In this document: positions 26,883 through 36,914 of the stretch, piece by piece | Layout: each line of letters opens with the position of its first letter | How positions within the stretch are numbered: the first letter of the stretch is position 1 | Origin: Pirellula sp. SH-Sr6A | Lineage (GTDB): Bacteria; Planctomycetota; Planctomycetia; Pirellulales; Pirellulaceae | Assembly (NCBI RefSeq): GCF_001610875.1 | Contig: NZ_CP011272.1 | Span: 3,701,988 to 3,765,987, forward strand | DNA length: 64,000 nucleotides | Direction of reading: 5' to 3' | Program-made: the position numbers and the translations under genes | The notes under the pieces: model-generated | Database searches by the model: none | The model's input: the letters and a program-made list of their open reading frames with translations, nothing else | What the model was told of the DNA's origin: nothing

Positions 26883-29800
26883 ATGAGTTCTATCATTCAA
26901 AAACCATACGGCATGGCCCCGCAGCAAGGGGTTATCGCATGGAGAACGGTCCTGAACGGATTGTTATCTCTTTGCATCCTCGTTGGACTGAAGGCTCCCC
27001 TCTTTTCGCAGGAGTCGGTCCGAGTCCTGTTGTTGGGCGATCGGGGGCACCACCGTCCTTCTGATTTCTACCGAGCCATAAAAGAGCCCCTTCAAAAGAA
27101 CGGGATTGCGATCGAGTACACGGAGGATGTGTCCAGTGCTCTTTCGAAAGAAAAACTGAGTGGTTTGGATGCGTTGATGGTGTATGCCAATATCAACGAA
27201 GTGTCGCCGGAACAAGAGGCTGCACTGCTCGAGTACGTCGAGAACGGTGGTGCGTATGTCCCTGTCCACTGCGCTTCCTACTGTTTTTTGAACTCGCCCA
27301 AATTGATTGCCTTGACCGGAGCTCAATTCAAAGAGCACGGTGGCGAACGGTTCCGAACCGTCATGGTTGCACCCGATCATGAACTGATGAAGGGGTACGA
27401 CGGGTTCGAAAGTTGGGATGAGACCTACGTCCACCACAAACACAATCCCGAGGGGCGTGTCGTACTGGAAGCACGGCGGCAGGGACGATTGGCTCCCGGC
27501 ACCACCGAAGAACCTTGGACATGGGTTCGCACCCAAGGCAAAGGGCGGGTTTTCTACACCGCTTGGGGCCACAATATGGACACTTGGAGCCAACCAGGAT
27601 TCGTCAATCTCTTGGAAAGGGGAATCCGATGGGCGGCCAAGAAGTCGCCTGAGAAGGTCGCTCCGTTCCGAGATGCGAGTCGATTCACCGTTCCCAAGAT
27701 GACCGAGATCTCGAAGGATCTGCCACCCTTCACCTATTCGAATGTCGGGAATGCGATTCCCAACTACCGAGGTCGCCAGCGATCAGGCGAGGGGGATACC
27801 ATCCTCAGCGAAATGCAGAACCCGCTCCTAGCAGTGGAATCGGTCAAGCGTTATTCGACGCCTGTCGACTTCTCGCTCCGTTTGTGGGCTTGCGAGGACG
27901 ATTCGTTGGGTGGTAGCAAGCGATCGAGCTTTGCGGGGCTCGCCGGAAAAGCGTTGGCCATGAACTGGGATCACCGTGGACGATTGTGGCTTTGTGAAAC
28001 GATCGATTACCCCAATGAGCTTCAGCCGGTAGGCAAGGGACGGGATCGCATTCGCATCTGCGAGGATACCGACCGCGATGGGGTGGCGGACAAGTTCACG
28101 GTCTTCGCATCGGGCCTTAGCATCCCGACCGCCATCGTCTGCTATCGAGGAGGGGCGATTGTCCAAGACGGAACGACGACGGTGTACCTCAAGGATACCG
28201 ATGGGGATGATGTGGCCGACTTCCGACAAGAACTGATCACCGGTTGGGCGATGGGAGATACCCACGGGGGTGTCAGCAATTTTCAATATGGACTCGATAA
28301 CTGGATCTGGGGCATGCAGGGTTACAACGACTCGCGTCCTGTGATCAACGGAGAGCGCCAGCAAGGATTCCGTCAAGGGTTCTGGCGATTCGCTGTCAAG
28401 GCAGGTGCATCGGACGACACCGCTCCTGTCTTCGCCATGAAAGAGGGTAAGAACACGCTCGAACGATCCAGTCGATTCGATCAGCACAGCATTCGCGTCT
28501 CCAAATTGGAGTTCGTTCGCTCGACGAACAACAACACCTGGGGGATTGGAATCAGCGAAGAAGGGCTGATTTTTGGCTCTACGGCCAACGGCAATCCTAG
28601 CAACTTCATGCCCATCTCTAATCGCTATTACGAGCGAGTCAATGGATGGTCTCCAGAGGTCCTCAAGACCATTGCGGATACTTTTAAATTCCAAGCGATC
28701 ACCCCCAAGGTACGACAGGTCGACTACTTCGACGGTTACACCGCCGGTGCGGGGCACTCGCTTTACACCGCTCGCAATTATCCAAAGGAATGGTGGAATC
28801 GTTTGGCGTTCGTATGCGAACCGACCGGACACCTTGTCGGCTCCTTCGTTCTGAATAGGGACGGTGCGGGGTACAAGAGCACCAGCCCGTTCAATCTCGT
28901 CGCGAGCGTGGACGAATGGGCTTCTCCCACCATGGCAGAGATCGGTCCCGATGGAAACGTTTGGGTCATCGATTGGTATAACTTCATCGTTCAACACAAC
29001 CCTACCCCGCAAGGATTCAAGACGGGGCGTGGAAATGCCTACGAAAGCGAATTGCGAGACAAGAAACATGCTCGTATCTACCGCGTGGTTTACGAAGGGA
29101 AGGATGGATTGGACAAAGCGTTGCTGGAACAATCCGATGCACTGGTGCGCGATGGGTTGGATCCCAACAATGAATCGCAGTTGGTCGCGGCATTGAAGCA
29201 TCCCAATTTTCTTTGGCGGCGCGCCGCACAGCGACTGCTCATCGAAAAGGGTTCTTTGAGTGATACGACTCTTCAAGCTCTCAACGGGTTGATCCAAGAC
29301 AAATCGATCGATTCCGTGGGTTTGAATGTGGGGGCGATCCACGCGTTATGGGTATTGCAAGGCATCGGGAGCGCGCTGCCAACGGCGGCCGCTGTCGAGC
29401 ATCCGAGCCCCGCGGTCCGTCGCAATGGCGTGCAAACGGCTCAAGATTCGTTGGCCTCGTTGAAGACGATTGCGGACAAGAATTTGTTGTTCGATGAGGA
29501 TCCACAAGTCCGCCTGACCGCGTTGTTGAAAGTAGCAGATAGCGACGCGACCGAGCCTCGTGTCATCGCCGCGCTCGCGAACCCGAGTCGACTCGCATCG
29601 CTTTCGGGCTCCCAACGAGCCGATACGTGGCTCCTGGACGCCTGGACCAGCGCAGCGAGCGTTCACTGGAAAGAAGTTCTTCCGAAGTTGTTGGCGACCA
29701 AGGAGCCGCAATCCGCGGAAGCTCTGGCACGGATATCCATCGTCGCGGAACACGCGTCCCGATCCCGCATGTCCCCAGAGGCTTTTGCCATTCTGGGTGA

Positions 29801-31481
29801 ATCCCCATCGCAAATGGAGGTTGCCGGCGCGATCGTGTCGGGAATTGCCAAGGGGTGGCCACGCGAGTACGAATTCAAAGCGCCAGCAGGACTGGGAGAC
29901 AAGATTGCCGGCGTATGGCTTAAGTCCGAGGTTCCTGTGGAAGTGAAGAGCCAAGTCCTGATGTTGGCCAATAACGCGGGGATTCAAGAGATCGCCGATG
30001 CCCTCGCTCAGATCGTAGGAGAGCTGGCGACCGCGGCAATCGATTCGGAACGTCCTATCCCAGCGCGGATCGCGGCTGCGAAACAAGCCATGGTGCTTCA
30101 ATCCGACAGCACCGAGTTGGTGACGAAGTTGCTGGAGGCCCTTTCTGCCCAGAGCAGCCCGGATTTGGTCGAAGGCATCATGCAGAGTTTTGCGACGGTG
30201 AAGGTCGATGGGCTCGCCAAGCTACTGATGACCAAGAGCAATGGGATGCCTCCCGAGTTTCGCCGCAATGCGATTCGATTGCTCTTGGCTCGCCCGCAGA
30301 CCACCAATGAACTGCTCGATCTGATCGATACTGGTTCCCTTTCGTGGAATGATTTTCAATTGGATCAGAAGCAGGCGCTTCGAGACCATCCCACCGAATC
30401 GATTCGAACGCGTGCGAACGAGCTTCTCAAGTCGAAGGGACTGGCGATGAATGCCGATCGCCAGAAGGTCGTCGAATCTTGGATGGAGATCACCCATGAG
30501 CAAGGAGATTTGGAGAACGGCAAGGCGATGTATGCCAAGCATTGCGCGCTGTGCCATGTTCATGGAACCATGGGCGTTCAGATCGGTCCCAACTTGACCG
30601 GGATGGCAGTCCATCCGAAAGAAGAATTGCTTGTTCATATTCTCGACCCCAGTCGGAGCGTCGAAGGAAACTTCCGAACCTACAGCATTCGAACGGTGGA
30701 TGACACGATCGTCACCGGGATGTTGGCAGGTGAAAGCAAGACGTCACTCGAGATCATCAACTCGCAGGCGAAGAAGGAAGTTGTCCTCCGCGAAGACATC
30801 GATCAGCTCATCGCCTCTCAAAAGAGCTTGATGCCCGAGGGATTTGAGAATCAGATGACCAAGGTGGAGATGCGAGACTTGCTCGAGTTCCTCACGAGCA
30901 AAGGCAAGTACGTTCCACTCGGAATCGATACGGTAGCGACCTCCATCACGACCAAGGGGATGTTCTTCGACGAATCGGGTATGTCCGAACGTCTGGTCTT
31001 CCGAGATTGGGGAGTGAAGACGTTTAAAGATATTCCATTCACGCTGGTTGATCCCCAGCGCGGTACCAAACCGAATGCGATCATGCTCTACGGCCCTTAT
31101 GGCAACATGGCGCCGAAGATGCCCAAGCGAGTGGAGCTTCCGTGCAAGACGTCTGCAGTCGCCATCCATATGCTCAGCGGCATCGGCGGATGGTCCTACC
31201 CTGCCTCCGCCAAGGGGAGCAAATCGCTGATCGTTCGGCTGACTTACGAAGATGGAAAGACCGAGGATCACGAACTGATCAACGGTGAGCACTTTGCCGA
31301 CTATATCCAGCGGGTCGACGTTCCCCAGAGCGAGTTCGCCTTCAATTTGAATGGGCGGCAGCTTCGGTACCTCTCGATCAAGCCGCGTTCGAAAGATCCG
31401 CTGGCCAAATTGGAGTTGATCAAAGGGAATGACGTCTCTGCACCGATCGTTATGGCGATTACGGTTCAGACGACCGAGTAA
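26883..31481 (+). CDS. ThuA-PVC-type c-type cytochrome fusion protein
   Basis: A 1532-residue exported protein. A hydrophobic signal segment lies at residues about 23-42 (TVLNGLLSLCILVGLKAPLF). Domain order: ThuA-like glutamine-amidotransferase-fold domain (residues about 45-265; YVPVHCASYCFLN, GRVFYTAWGHNMDTW), PVC-type membrane-bound dehydrogenase propeller (about 330-740; NWDHRGRLWLCETIDYPNEL, ICEDTDRDGVADKFTVFASGL and EIGPDGNVWVIDWYNFIVQHNP, quoted in short parts), HEAT-like helical repeats (about 770-1180), and a cytochrome c domain with heme motif C1221-x2-C1224-H1225 and a candidate Met ligand in SLMPEGF. The C-terminal 200 residues are a beta-sandwich. It probably oxidises carbohydrate-derived substrates in the periplasm; the reaction is inferred. 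Confidence 0.86.
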   Translation: MSSIIQKPYGMAPQQGVIAWRTVLNGLLSLCILVGLKAPLFSQESVRVLLLGDRGHHRPSDFYRAIKEPLQKNGIAIEYTEDVSSALSKEKLSGLDALMVYANINEVSPEQEAALLEYVENGGAYVPVHCASYCFLNSPKLIALTGAQFKEHGGERFRTVMVAPDHELMKGYDGFESWDETYVHHKHNPEGRVVLEARRQGRLAPGTTEEPWTWVRTQGKGRVFYTAWGHNMDTWSQPGFVNLLERGIRWAAKKSPEKVAPFRDASRFTVPKMTEISKDLPPFTYSNVGNAIPNYRGRQRSGEGDTILSEMQNPLLAVESVKRYSTPVDFSLRLWACEDDSLGGSKRSSFAGLAGKALAMNWDHRGRLWLCETIDYPNELQPVGKGRDRIRICEDTDRDGVADKFTVFASGLSIPTAIVCYRGGAIVQDGTTTVYLKDTDGDDVADFRQELITGWAMGDTHGGVSNFQYGLDNWIWGMQGYNDSRPVINGERQQGFRQGFWRFAVKAGASDDTAPVFAMKEGKNTLERSSRFDQHSIRVSKLEFVRSTNNNTWGIGISEEGLIFGSTANGNPSNFMPISNRYYERVNGWSPEVLKTIADTFKFQAITPKVRQVDYFDGYTAGAGHSLYTARNYPKEWWNRLAFVCEPTGHLVGSFVLNRDGAGYKSTSPFNLVASVDEWASPTMAEIGPDGNVWVIDWYNFIVQHNPTPQGFKTGRGNAYESELRDKKHARIYRVVYEGKDGLDKALLEQSDALVRDGLDPNNESQLVAALKHPNFLWRRAAQRLLIEKGSLSDTTLQALNGLIQDKSIDSVGLNVGAIHALWVLQGIGSALPTAAAVEHPSPAVRRNGVQTAQDSLASLKTIADKNLLFDEDPQVRLTALLKVADSDATEPRVIAALANPSRLASLSGSQRADTWLLDAWTSAASVHWKEVLPKLLATKEPQSAEALARISIVAEHASRSRMSPEAFAILGESPSQMEVAGAIVSGIAKGWPREYEFKAPAGLGDKIAGVWLKSEVPVEVKSQVLMLANNAGIQEIADALAQIVGELATAAIDSERPIPARIAAAKQAMVLQSDSTELVTKLLEALSAQSSPDLVEGIMQSFATVKVDGLAKLLMTKSNGMPPEFRRNAIRLLLARPQTTNELLDLIDTGSLSWNDFQLDQKQALRDHPTESIRTRANELLKSKGLAMNADRQKVVESWMEITHEQGDLENGKAMYAKHCALCHVHGTMGVQIGPNLTGMAVHPKEELLVHILDPSRSVEGNFRTYSIRTVDDTIVTGMLAGESKTSLEIINSQAKKEVVLREDIDQLIASQKSLMPEGFENQMTKVEMRDLLEFLTSKGKYVPLGIDTVATSITTKGMFFDESGMSERLVFRDWGVKTFKDIPFTLVDPQRGTKPNAIMLYGPYGNMAPKMPKRVELPCKTSAVAIHMLSGIGGWSYPASAKGSKSLIVRLTYEDGKTEDHELINGEHFADYIQRVDVPQSEFAFNLNGRQLRYLSIKPRSKDPLAKLELIKGNDVSAPIVMAITVQTTE

Positions 31482-31521
31482 GCGAAACGCTCAGTGATCG
31501 TTTCCCCACTGCAGCGTTGAA

Positions 31522-31562
31522 AACGCCTCGCAGGGAGCAATCCTTGCGAGGCGTTCGCTTTT
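31522..31562 (+). terminator. Rho-independent terminator after first ThuA/cytochrome gene
   Basis: AACGCCTCGCAGGG (31522-31535) pairs with CCTTGCGAGGCGTT (31542-31555), a 14-bp stem with one G-U pair and a six-base loop, followed by CGCTTTTTTGG. It separates the two large PVC-cytochrome genes into distinct transcripts. Confidence 0.85.
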
Positions 31563-31704
31563 TTGGGGGGAAGATCTCCCTATGAATTTGTCGAGATGAA
31601 CCGTTCAACCTTCCCCCGCTTTTGGACTATACTTGAGACGCGGTCCGCGAACCGGGCCCCCCTCCGTTTAAGCCTCACAACCTCTCTACCACGCTGAAGA
31701 GTCC

Positions 31705-34700
31705 ATGAAACAGCTTCTTTCGTTCCTTTGGGTCGCCTTGGTCGGGCTAATCCCAAGTCTTTATGCAACGGGTTTGCTGCAAGCGGCCGACAAACTGGTC
31801 CTCGAGCCAGCCGATGGTAAAGCCAATGGCAAACATGTCGTCTTGATCGCAGGCGACGAAGAGTATCGAACCGAGGAATCGATGCCGATGTTGGGGAAAA
31901 TCCTCAGCCAGCGGTACGGTTACCGATGCACGATCCTCTTTGCATGGGGACCGGATGGGGCGAACTATATCGATGCTAATAATCCGCGCGGTCTCCGAGG
32001 GCTCGACGCCTTGGCCGATGCCGACCTGATGATTATTGGGACGCGATTTCGCAATCCTGATAGTGAGCAGGCGAAACACATCACCCATTATTTGAACGCC
32101 GGCAAGCCTGTCATCGGTTTTCGAACGGCAACGCATGCGTTCCAAGGCAAAGGTGACTTTGGAGGCTTGGCATACAATGACTTCGGACTGAAGATTCTCG
32201 GGGAAACTTGGGTTAGCCACCATGGCAAGCACAAAGTGCAGGGGGCGCGGGGTGTCGTGGTTCCCGAGCAGAAATCGCACCCCATTTTGCGATCCGTGCA
32301 GAATATCTTTTGCCCTTCGGACGTCTATGGTGTGATCCATTTGCAAAACACCGACGAGATTCTGATGCGAGCCGCGGTTACCGAGTCACTCGATCCATCG
32401 TCTTCAAATGTGGCGGGCTCTATCAACGATCCGATGCAACCCTTCGCATGGGTTCGTGAATATCAGCGGCCGAACGGCGCCGGGACTGGAAAAGCGTTCT
32501 GCACCACCGGAGGGGCATCGATCGATTTCTTGAACGAAGATCTGCGCCGGCTCGTCATCAATGCCTCGCTCTTTTTGACGGGAAAAGATGTACCCGAGAA
32601 GACGAACGTGGACTTTGTCGATCCGTTCCAACCGACTTTTTATGGATTCATCAACGATAAGACGTATTGGCAATCCTTGAACCGGAACGCCGAAGATTAC
32701 GGGCTGGGTAAATCGCCGACACAGAAAGATCCTCCAGGATCTCCCGAATGGAAGTTCCGATTGACATCGACCAACACGGCCCCATCGTCTCAGTCACCTG
32801 CTTCCTTCGAGCCGCGGCAAGGAGAACGGATTGCGTTTGTCGGCAGTTCGCTCGGCGAACGTATGAATTTGTTCGGATACTTCGAGACGTTGTTGCATAC
32901 TCGATTTCCCCACAAGCAACTGGTGGTTCGCAATTTCTCTTGGCCTGGAGATGAAGTAGGGCTACAGCAACGCCCCGATGACTACACGAAGGTCGACGAT
33001 CCGATGGAAGAGTTTGGTCCTGAACTCTTCATTTGCTTCTTTGGAATGAACGAACATTTTGTGGGAGGATCGGATCCACAGCTCGAGAGCTTCAAGGATA
33101 AATACCGCGAATGGATCGCAAAGACGAAGAGCAAGTTCTCGAAGAAGGATCGTGAAGCGAGATTTGTATTGGTTTCGCCGATCGCGATGGAGCAATCGAA
33201 GAATGTCCATTTACCCGATTCGAGCAAGAACAATCCTGTATTGGCGAAGTATGCCACGGCGGTGCAACAGGTTGCTAAGGAGCTGGGCCTGCCGTTCGTC
33301 GACGTTTATACCCCTAGTTTGAAGGCCTTTGGAGAAGAGCCAGATCTGCAGTACACCATCAACACGCTGCACGTCAACGAACGTGGCGACCGATTGTTGG
33401 CCAAGGAAATAGACTCTCAACTCTTCGCGACCCCACATCCCACGGGCACCGATGTGTCGGAATTCCACAACACGCGAAAATGGGTGAACGACAAGTCATG
33501 GCTTCACCTCCAAGACTACCGAATGCTCAACGGTTGGTATGTGTATGGAGGTCGTCGCACCTGGGACACTGAGACCTTCCCCAAAGAATTCCAGAAGATC
33601 CGCAAGATGGTGGGAGTTCGCGACCAATACATCTGGGATATCGTCGCTGGCAAGAAAGTGGCCGAGCAACCAGACGATTCGAAGACGGGCGAGGTCTTTA
33701 TCCCCGAGACCATGTTCGGAACCCGAGATGACGGTTTCCGTCAGATGCGAGAACCTAAGACTTTGGTTTATCCGACTCCGGAAGAGTCGATCAAGCAGAT
33801 GAAGGTGCCTGAAGGGTTCGAGGTGCAACTCTTTGCTTCCGAAAAAGATTTCCCCGAGTTGGCCAATCCAACGCAGATGATGTTCGACAAAAAGGGTCGG
33901 CTCTGGGTTTCGTGCATGATCAACTATCCGCAATGGCTACCAGGATCTGCGAAGCCAGGCGATAAGATTCTTATCTTTGAAGATACCGATAAAGATGGAA
34001 AAGCGGACGTCTGCAAGACCTTCTACGACAAACTCATCTGTCCGACCGGATTTGAATTCCATGAAGACGGAGTGCTCGTGGTCGATCAACCTCGCATCAT
34101 TCTTCTGCGCGACACCGATGGTGACGACAAAGCGGACGAGGCCACGCAAGTCATCGATGGAATTGCGACCGATGACACCCACCACACCGTGGGTGCTTGG
34201 GAATGGTCTCACGGTGGGTTGTTGTACATGCTCGAGGGCGTTTCCATGTCCACCACGATGGAGACACCTTGGGGACCTTTCCGAAACAAAGGACCGTCCG
34301 GGGCATATGTTGTCGATCCCAAGTCGTGGAAAGTTCGGCATTTCCGTACGCCCGGTTATGGAAATCCATGGTGCATGGTGTTTGATAAATGGGGGATGGG
34401 AACGATCGGGGACGGAACCAATGCGCAGCAGCATTGGACCAGCCCTCTTTCTGGATTCGCCGTCAATTCCCGCAAGACGCTTCGTCCCAATTTCGACAAT
34501 CAAGGCATTCGTCCCGCAGTCGGGAACGATTTCTTGTTCACACGACAGTTTCCGGATGAAGTCCAGGGGCAATTTATTTACGCATGTGTGATCAATCTGC
34601 ACGGACTTCCTCGCTTCAACGTTCGCGATGAATCGGAAGGAGCGGGTTTCACGGGCGAACGCGTCGATGACTTGATCGCTTCCACCGACAACTTCTTCCG

Positions 34701-36459
34701 GCCTGTGGATCCTCAGATCGGTCCGGATGGGGCCCTGTGGTTCGGAGATTGGTGCAACGCCTTGATCGGGCACATGCAGTATTCGCAACGGGACCCGAAT
34801 CGAGATCACGTTCACGGTCGCCTTTACCGCTTGGTGTACAAGAACAAGCCGCTGCTCAAGCCGGTGTTGCAGGACAAAGCGAGCATCGATGAACTGCTAG
34901 GGCAGCTCAGCGAATACGAACCGCGAACTCGTTACCGAGCTCGACGCGAACTCTGGTCGCGAGATGAGAAAGAAGTCTTGGCAGCCGTAGATCGATGGGT
35001 ATCCGGAAACGTAACGGAGGAGCGATTGTGTGAAGCGCTGTGGCTTCAAGAGCGATTTAACAAGATCGATCCGAAGCTTGCGAACCGTTTGCTTCAAGCC
35101 AAAGACTTCCACGCTCGCGCAGCCGTGGTACACGCCGTTTCGAATCAATGGGAGACCTATGCCGATGCCATGCAGGTCCTCAAGCGAGCCATCGTCGATG
35201 AACATCCTCGTGTACGATTGGAGGCAATTCGAGGCCTGAGTTTCATGCAAACCGTCGAGGCAGCCGAAGTAGCGCTCTTGGCCACAACCAAGCCGATGGA
35301 CTATTGGATCGAGTACACGCTGGAGCATACGCTGCAAGCACTCGCCCCCAAAGTGGATGACGCCATTCAACAAGGCAAGTTCTTGGCCGATGCAACGGAT
35401 GGAAGGCGGAAGTACTACGATGATTACAAGTTGGCGTCTGGCCCCGGCGGACGAGTCGTGAAGCCCTTGCGTGATGCTGAGAACCCGGAACTCCCTCAAT
35501 GGAAACGGGACGAAGCGATGCGCACTATCGCATCGATTGAAGGGGGCAGCAGCCGCCGCGGGGAGATAGTGTTCAACCGCGTTTGCTCCGCATGCCACCA
35601 GATTGGCGATCAAGGCAAGCCGTTTGGCCCTCGCTTGGATGATGTCGGTGCCCGTTACGGCAAAGACGCGATCATTCGGCATATCCTTTGGCCGAACGAT
35701 ACGATCGCTAAAGGTTATGAGACCATCCAGTTGGTGACCGTGGATGAAGAGGTCGTCACCGGCTTTGTTCTCAAAGAGACGCCAGAAGCAATCACCCTCG
35801 GAATTGCCACCACCGATGGAAAGGGGAAAGAACGCGAAATTCTCAAATCAGAAATCGATTTGAGGAAAGAGATGAAGGCCAGCTCGATGCCTGAAGGATT
35901 GGCCAAGACGATCGCACCGAGCGAGTTCCTAGATTTGATCGAATATCTCGGTCGGCAGAACAAGTTTACCATTCGAGAAGATGGTTGGATCGAAACCGGA
36001 GCTCCAGACGGCGAGCTTCGCAAATCGGGCGAATTCGTGGAGATTTCGCGCGACGCGCAGATTCAGCTTCCCAACAACTTTCCAGCGCAATGGTCAGGCT
36101 CGGCCAATCTCGTCTTGAGCGCTGTCGATCCTACCCAACGAGAGTTCTCGTTCCACTCTCCCAACGAAGGCTCCGAGTCGCCAGCTGTTGGTATTCGTTT
36201 GGCGAGCGAGAAGGAGATTCGCGTGATCCAAATCCAAAACCGACGCAGTCCGCAGTTCTACGAACGGGCAAAGGATCTGGCCGTGTGGATTTCCACCGAT
36301 GGTCGGGAATGGAAGCAAGTTTGGAAATCGTCAAAGCCCGCTGAGAACTACAAGATCGAGCTGCCCGCGGGAACGCGAGGTCGCTACATCAAAGTAGGTC
36401 TCGACGGTCGGGGCATCTTGCATCTGAACCAGATCGCCGTCTTTGGTACGGGCAAGTAG
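31705..36459 (+). CDS. ThuA-SGNH hydrolase-PVC-type c-type cytochrome fusion protein
   Basis: A 1584-residue exported protein with a signal peptide (MKQLLSFLWVALVGLIPSL, ending about QAADK). Domains in order: ThuA-like (about 42-290; VVLIAGDEEYRTEESMPML, GKPVIGFRTATHAF), SGNH/GDSL hydrolase (about 370-580) with block I IAFVGSSLGER, where Ser382 is the presumed nucleophile, GMNEHFVGGS as the Asn block and LHVNERGDR with His556, then a PVC propeller (about 700-1030; FEDTDKDGKADVCKTFYD), HEAT-like helices, cytochrome c heme C1294-x2-C1297-H1298, and a C-terminal discoidin-like domain (RSPQFYERAKDLAVWIS). The Asp of the GDSL block is Ser and DxxH reads NTLH, so hydrolase activity is uncertain. 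The likely task is de-esterification plus oxidation of polysaccharide fragments, inferred. Confidence 0.86.
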   Translation: MKQLLSFLWVALVGLIPSLYATGLLQAADKLVLEPADGKANGKHVVLIAGDEEYRTEESMPMLGKILSQRYGYRCTILFAWGPDGANYIDANNPRGLRGLDALADADLMIIGTRFRNPDSEQAKHITHYLNAGKPVIGFRTATHAFQGKGDFGGLAYNDFGLKILGETWVSHHGKHKVQGARGVVVPEQKSHPILRSVQNIFCPSDVYGVIHLQNTDEILMRAAVTESLDPSSSNVAGSINDPMQPFAWVREYQRPNGAGTGKAFCTTGGASIDFLNEDLRRLVINASLFLTGKDVPEKTNVDFVDPFQPTFYGFINDKTYWQSLNRNAEDYGLGKSPTQKDPPGSPEWKFRLTSTNTAPSSQSPASFEPRQGERIAFVGSSLGERMNLFGYFETLLHTRFPHKQLVVRNFSWPGDEVGLQQRPDDYTKVDDPMEEFGPELFICFFGMNEHFVGGSDPQLESFKDKYREWIAKTKSKFSKKDREARFVLVSPIAMEQSKNVHLPDSSKNNPVLAKYATAVQQVAKELGLPFVDVYTPSLKAFGEEPDLQYTINTLHVNERGDRLLAKEIDSQLFATPHPTGTDVSEFHNTRKWVNDKSWLHLQDYRMLNGWYVYGGRRTWDTETFPKEFQKIRKMVGVRDQYIWDIVAGKKVAEQPDDSKTGEVFIPETMFGTRDDGFRQMREPKTLVYPTPEESIKQMKVPEGFEVQLFASEKDFPELANPTQMMFDKKGRLWVSCMINYPQWLPGSAKPGDKILIFEDTDKDGKADVCKTFYDKLICPTGFEFHEDGVLVVDQPRIILLRDTDGDDKADEATQVIDGIATDDTHHTVGAWEWSHGGLLYMLEGVSMSTTMETPWGPFRNKGPSGAYVVDPKSWKVRHFRTPGYGNPWCMVFDKWGMGTIGDGTNAQQHWTSPLSGFAVNSRKTLRPNFDNQGIRPAVGNDFLFTRQFPDEVQGQFIYACVINLHGLPRFNVRDESEGAGFTGERVDDLIASTDNFFRPVDPQIGPDGALWFGDWCNALIGHMQYSQRDPNRDHVHGRLYRLVYKNKPLLKPVLQDKASIDELLGQLSEYEPRTRYRARRELWSRDEKEVLAAVDRWVSGNVTEERLCEALWLQERFNKIDPKLANRLLQAKDFHARAAVVHAVSNQWETYADAMQVLKRAIVDEHPRVRLEAIRGLSFMQTVEAAEVALLATTKPMDYWIEYTLEHTLQALAPKVDDAIQQGKFLADATDGRRKYYDDYKLASGPGGRVVKPLRDAENPELPQWKRDEAMRTIASIEGGSSRRGEIVFNRVCSACHQIGDQGKPFGPRLDDVGARYGKDAIIRHILWPNDTIAKGYETIQLVTVDEEVVTGFVLKETPEAITLGIATTDGKGKEREILKSEIDLRKEMKASSMPEGLAKTIAPSEFLDLIEYLGRQNKFTIREDGWIETGAPDGELRKSGEFVEISRDAQIQLPNNFPAQWSGSANLVLSAVDPTQREFSFHSPNEGSESPAVGIRLASEKEIRVIQIQNRRSPQFYERAKDLAVWISTDGREWKQVWKSSKPAENYKIELPAGTRGRYIKVGLDGRGILHLNQIAVFGTGK

Positions 36460-36474
36460 CCGGAGGTTCAGGTG

Positions 36475-36558
36475 GTTAGGTTGGCTCGCCAAGGCGCCAA
36501 GGTCGCAGAGTGGACGGTTCGGTTCGCTCGCCAAGGCGCAAAGGTCGCAGAGTGGAGC
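36475..36558 (+). repeat. Two tandem copies of a 42-bp unit
   Basis: Units 36475-36516 and 36517-36558 share the near-identical 31-base core 36484-36514 and 36526-36556, which contains CTCGCCAAGGCGC and AAGGTCGCAGAGTGGA and differs at one base. They lie between the second cytochrome gene and the small membrane protein gene. Similar CGCCAAGGCGCAAAG-type elements are seen as dispersed intergenic repeats in other bacteria, from memory. No open frame of interest crosses it convincingly. Confidence 0.85.
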
Positions 36559-36626
36559 GCGCGGGCGAGCGACTCGCGAAATCGGGTGGCGGAGTGAGTG
36601 GCACGCCCCCGAAGTGGGAAGCTGGG

Positions 36627-36866
36627 ATGTACACCCAAACCGAGAAACGCGAAAAGTTACCTTGGTATCAGTTCCATTTAAGTACCCTGTTCGTGGTGAT
36701 GGGGATTGTCGCTGCGTTTTTTATTGGTTTAAGTTGGTGGGGAGTCGAAGGTCTATGGGAGCGATTCTCGATTGCAATGCGGATCGGTGTGATCGTGGCG
36801 CCTTTTGCTGAGCTTCATAGACGCTTTCACGAACAGGACTTTCCGTCCGACGGGCCCTGTGTTTAA
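36627..36866 (+). CDS. Small planctomycete membrane protein (79 residues)
   Basis: From the ATG at 36627 the protein reads MYTQTEKREKLPWYQFHLST followed by LFVVMGIVAAFFIGLSWWGV, one clear membrane segment (residues about 20-40), then a short soluble tail rich in charged residues. The WYQFHLSTLFVV-type motif (W-Y/F-Q-F-x-L-R/S-T-L) recurs in many small planctomycete membrane proteins of unknown role. The frame can be read 117 bases further upstream across the tandem 42-bp repeats, but that part looks non-coding. A GGAAG precedes the ATG by nine bases. Its stop lies within the first unit of the next repeat array. The function is unknown. Confidence 0.65.
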   Translation: MYTQTEKREKLPWYQFHLSTLFVVMGIVAAFFIGLSWWGVEGLWERFSIAMRIGVIVAPFAELHRRFHEQDFPSDGPCV

Positions 36867-36904
36867 AGCGGGCCCTGTGTTTAAAGCGGGCCATCTGTTT
36901 AAAG
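36851..36904 (+). repeat. Three tandem copies of an 18-bp unit
   Basis: Units CGGGCCCTGTGTTTAAAG at 36851-36868 and 36869-36886 are identical; the third, CGGGCCATCTGTTTAAAG at 36887-36904, differs at two positions. The first copy supplies the stop codon of the 79-residue membrane protein, and the last ends ten bases before the next start codon. Each copy holds GTTTAAA, a weak AT-rich element. Copy-number variation here would alter the spacing to the next gene. Confidence 0.9.
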
Positions 36905-36914
36905 GGAAACATCC

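Noticed and set aside
27828-29342. 504-codon open frame antisense to the first PVC-cytochrome gene
   Set aside because: It lies wholly inside a clearly conserved coding gene, has no domain or ribosome site and is typical of antisense open frames in GC-rich codons.
36851-36904. Possible CRISPR array
   Set aside because: The three 18-bp units are directly adjacent with no spacers and there are no cas genes, so it is a simple tandem repeat.
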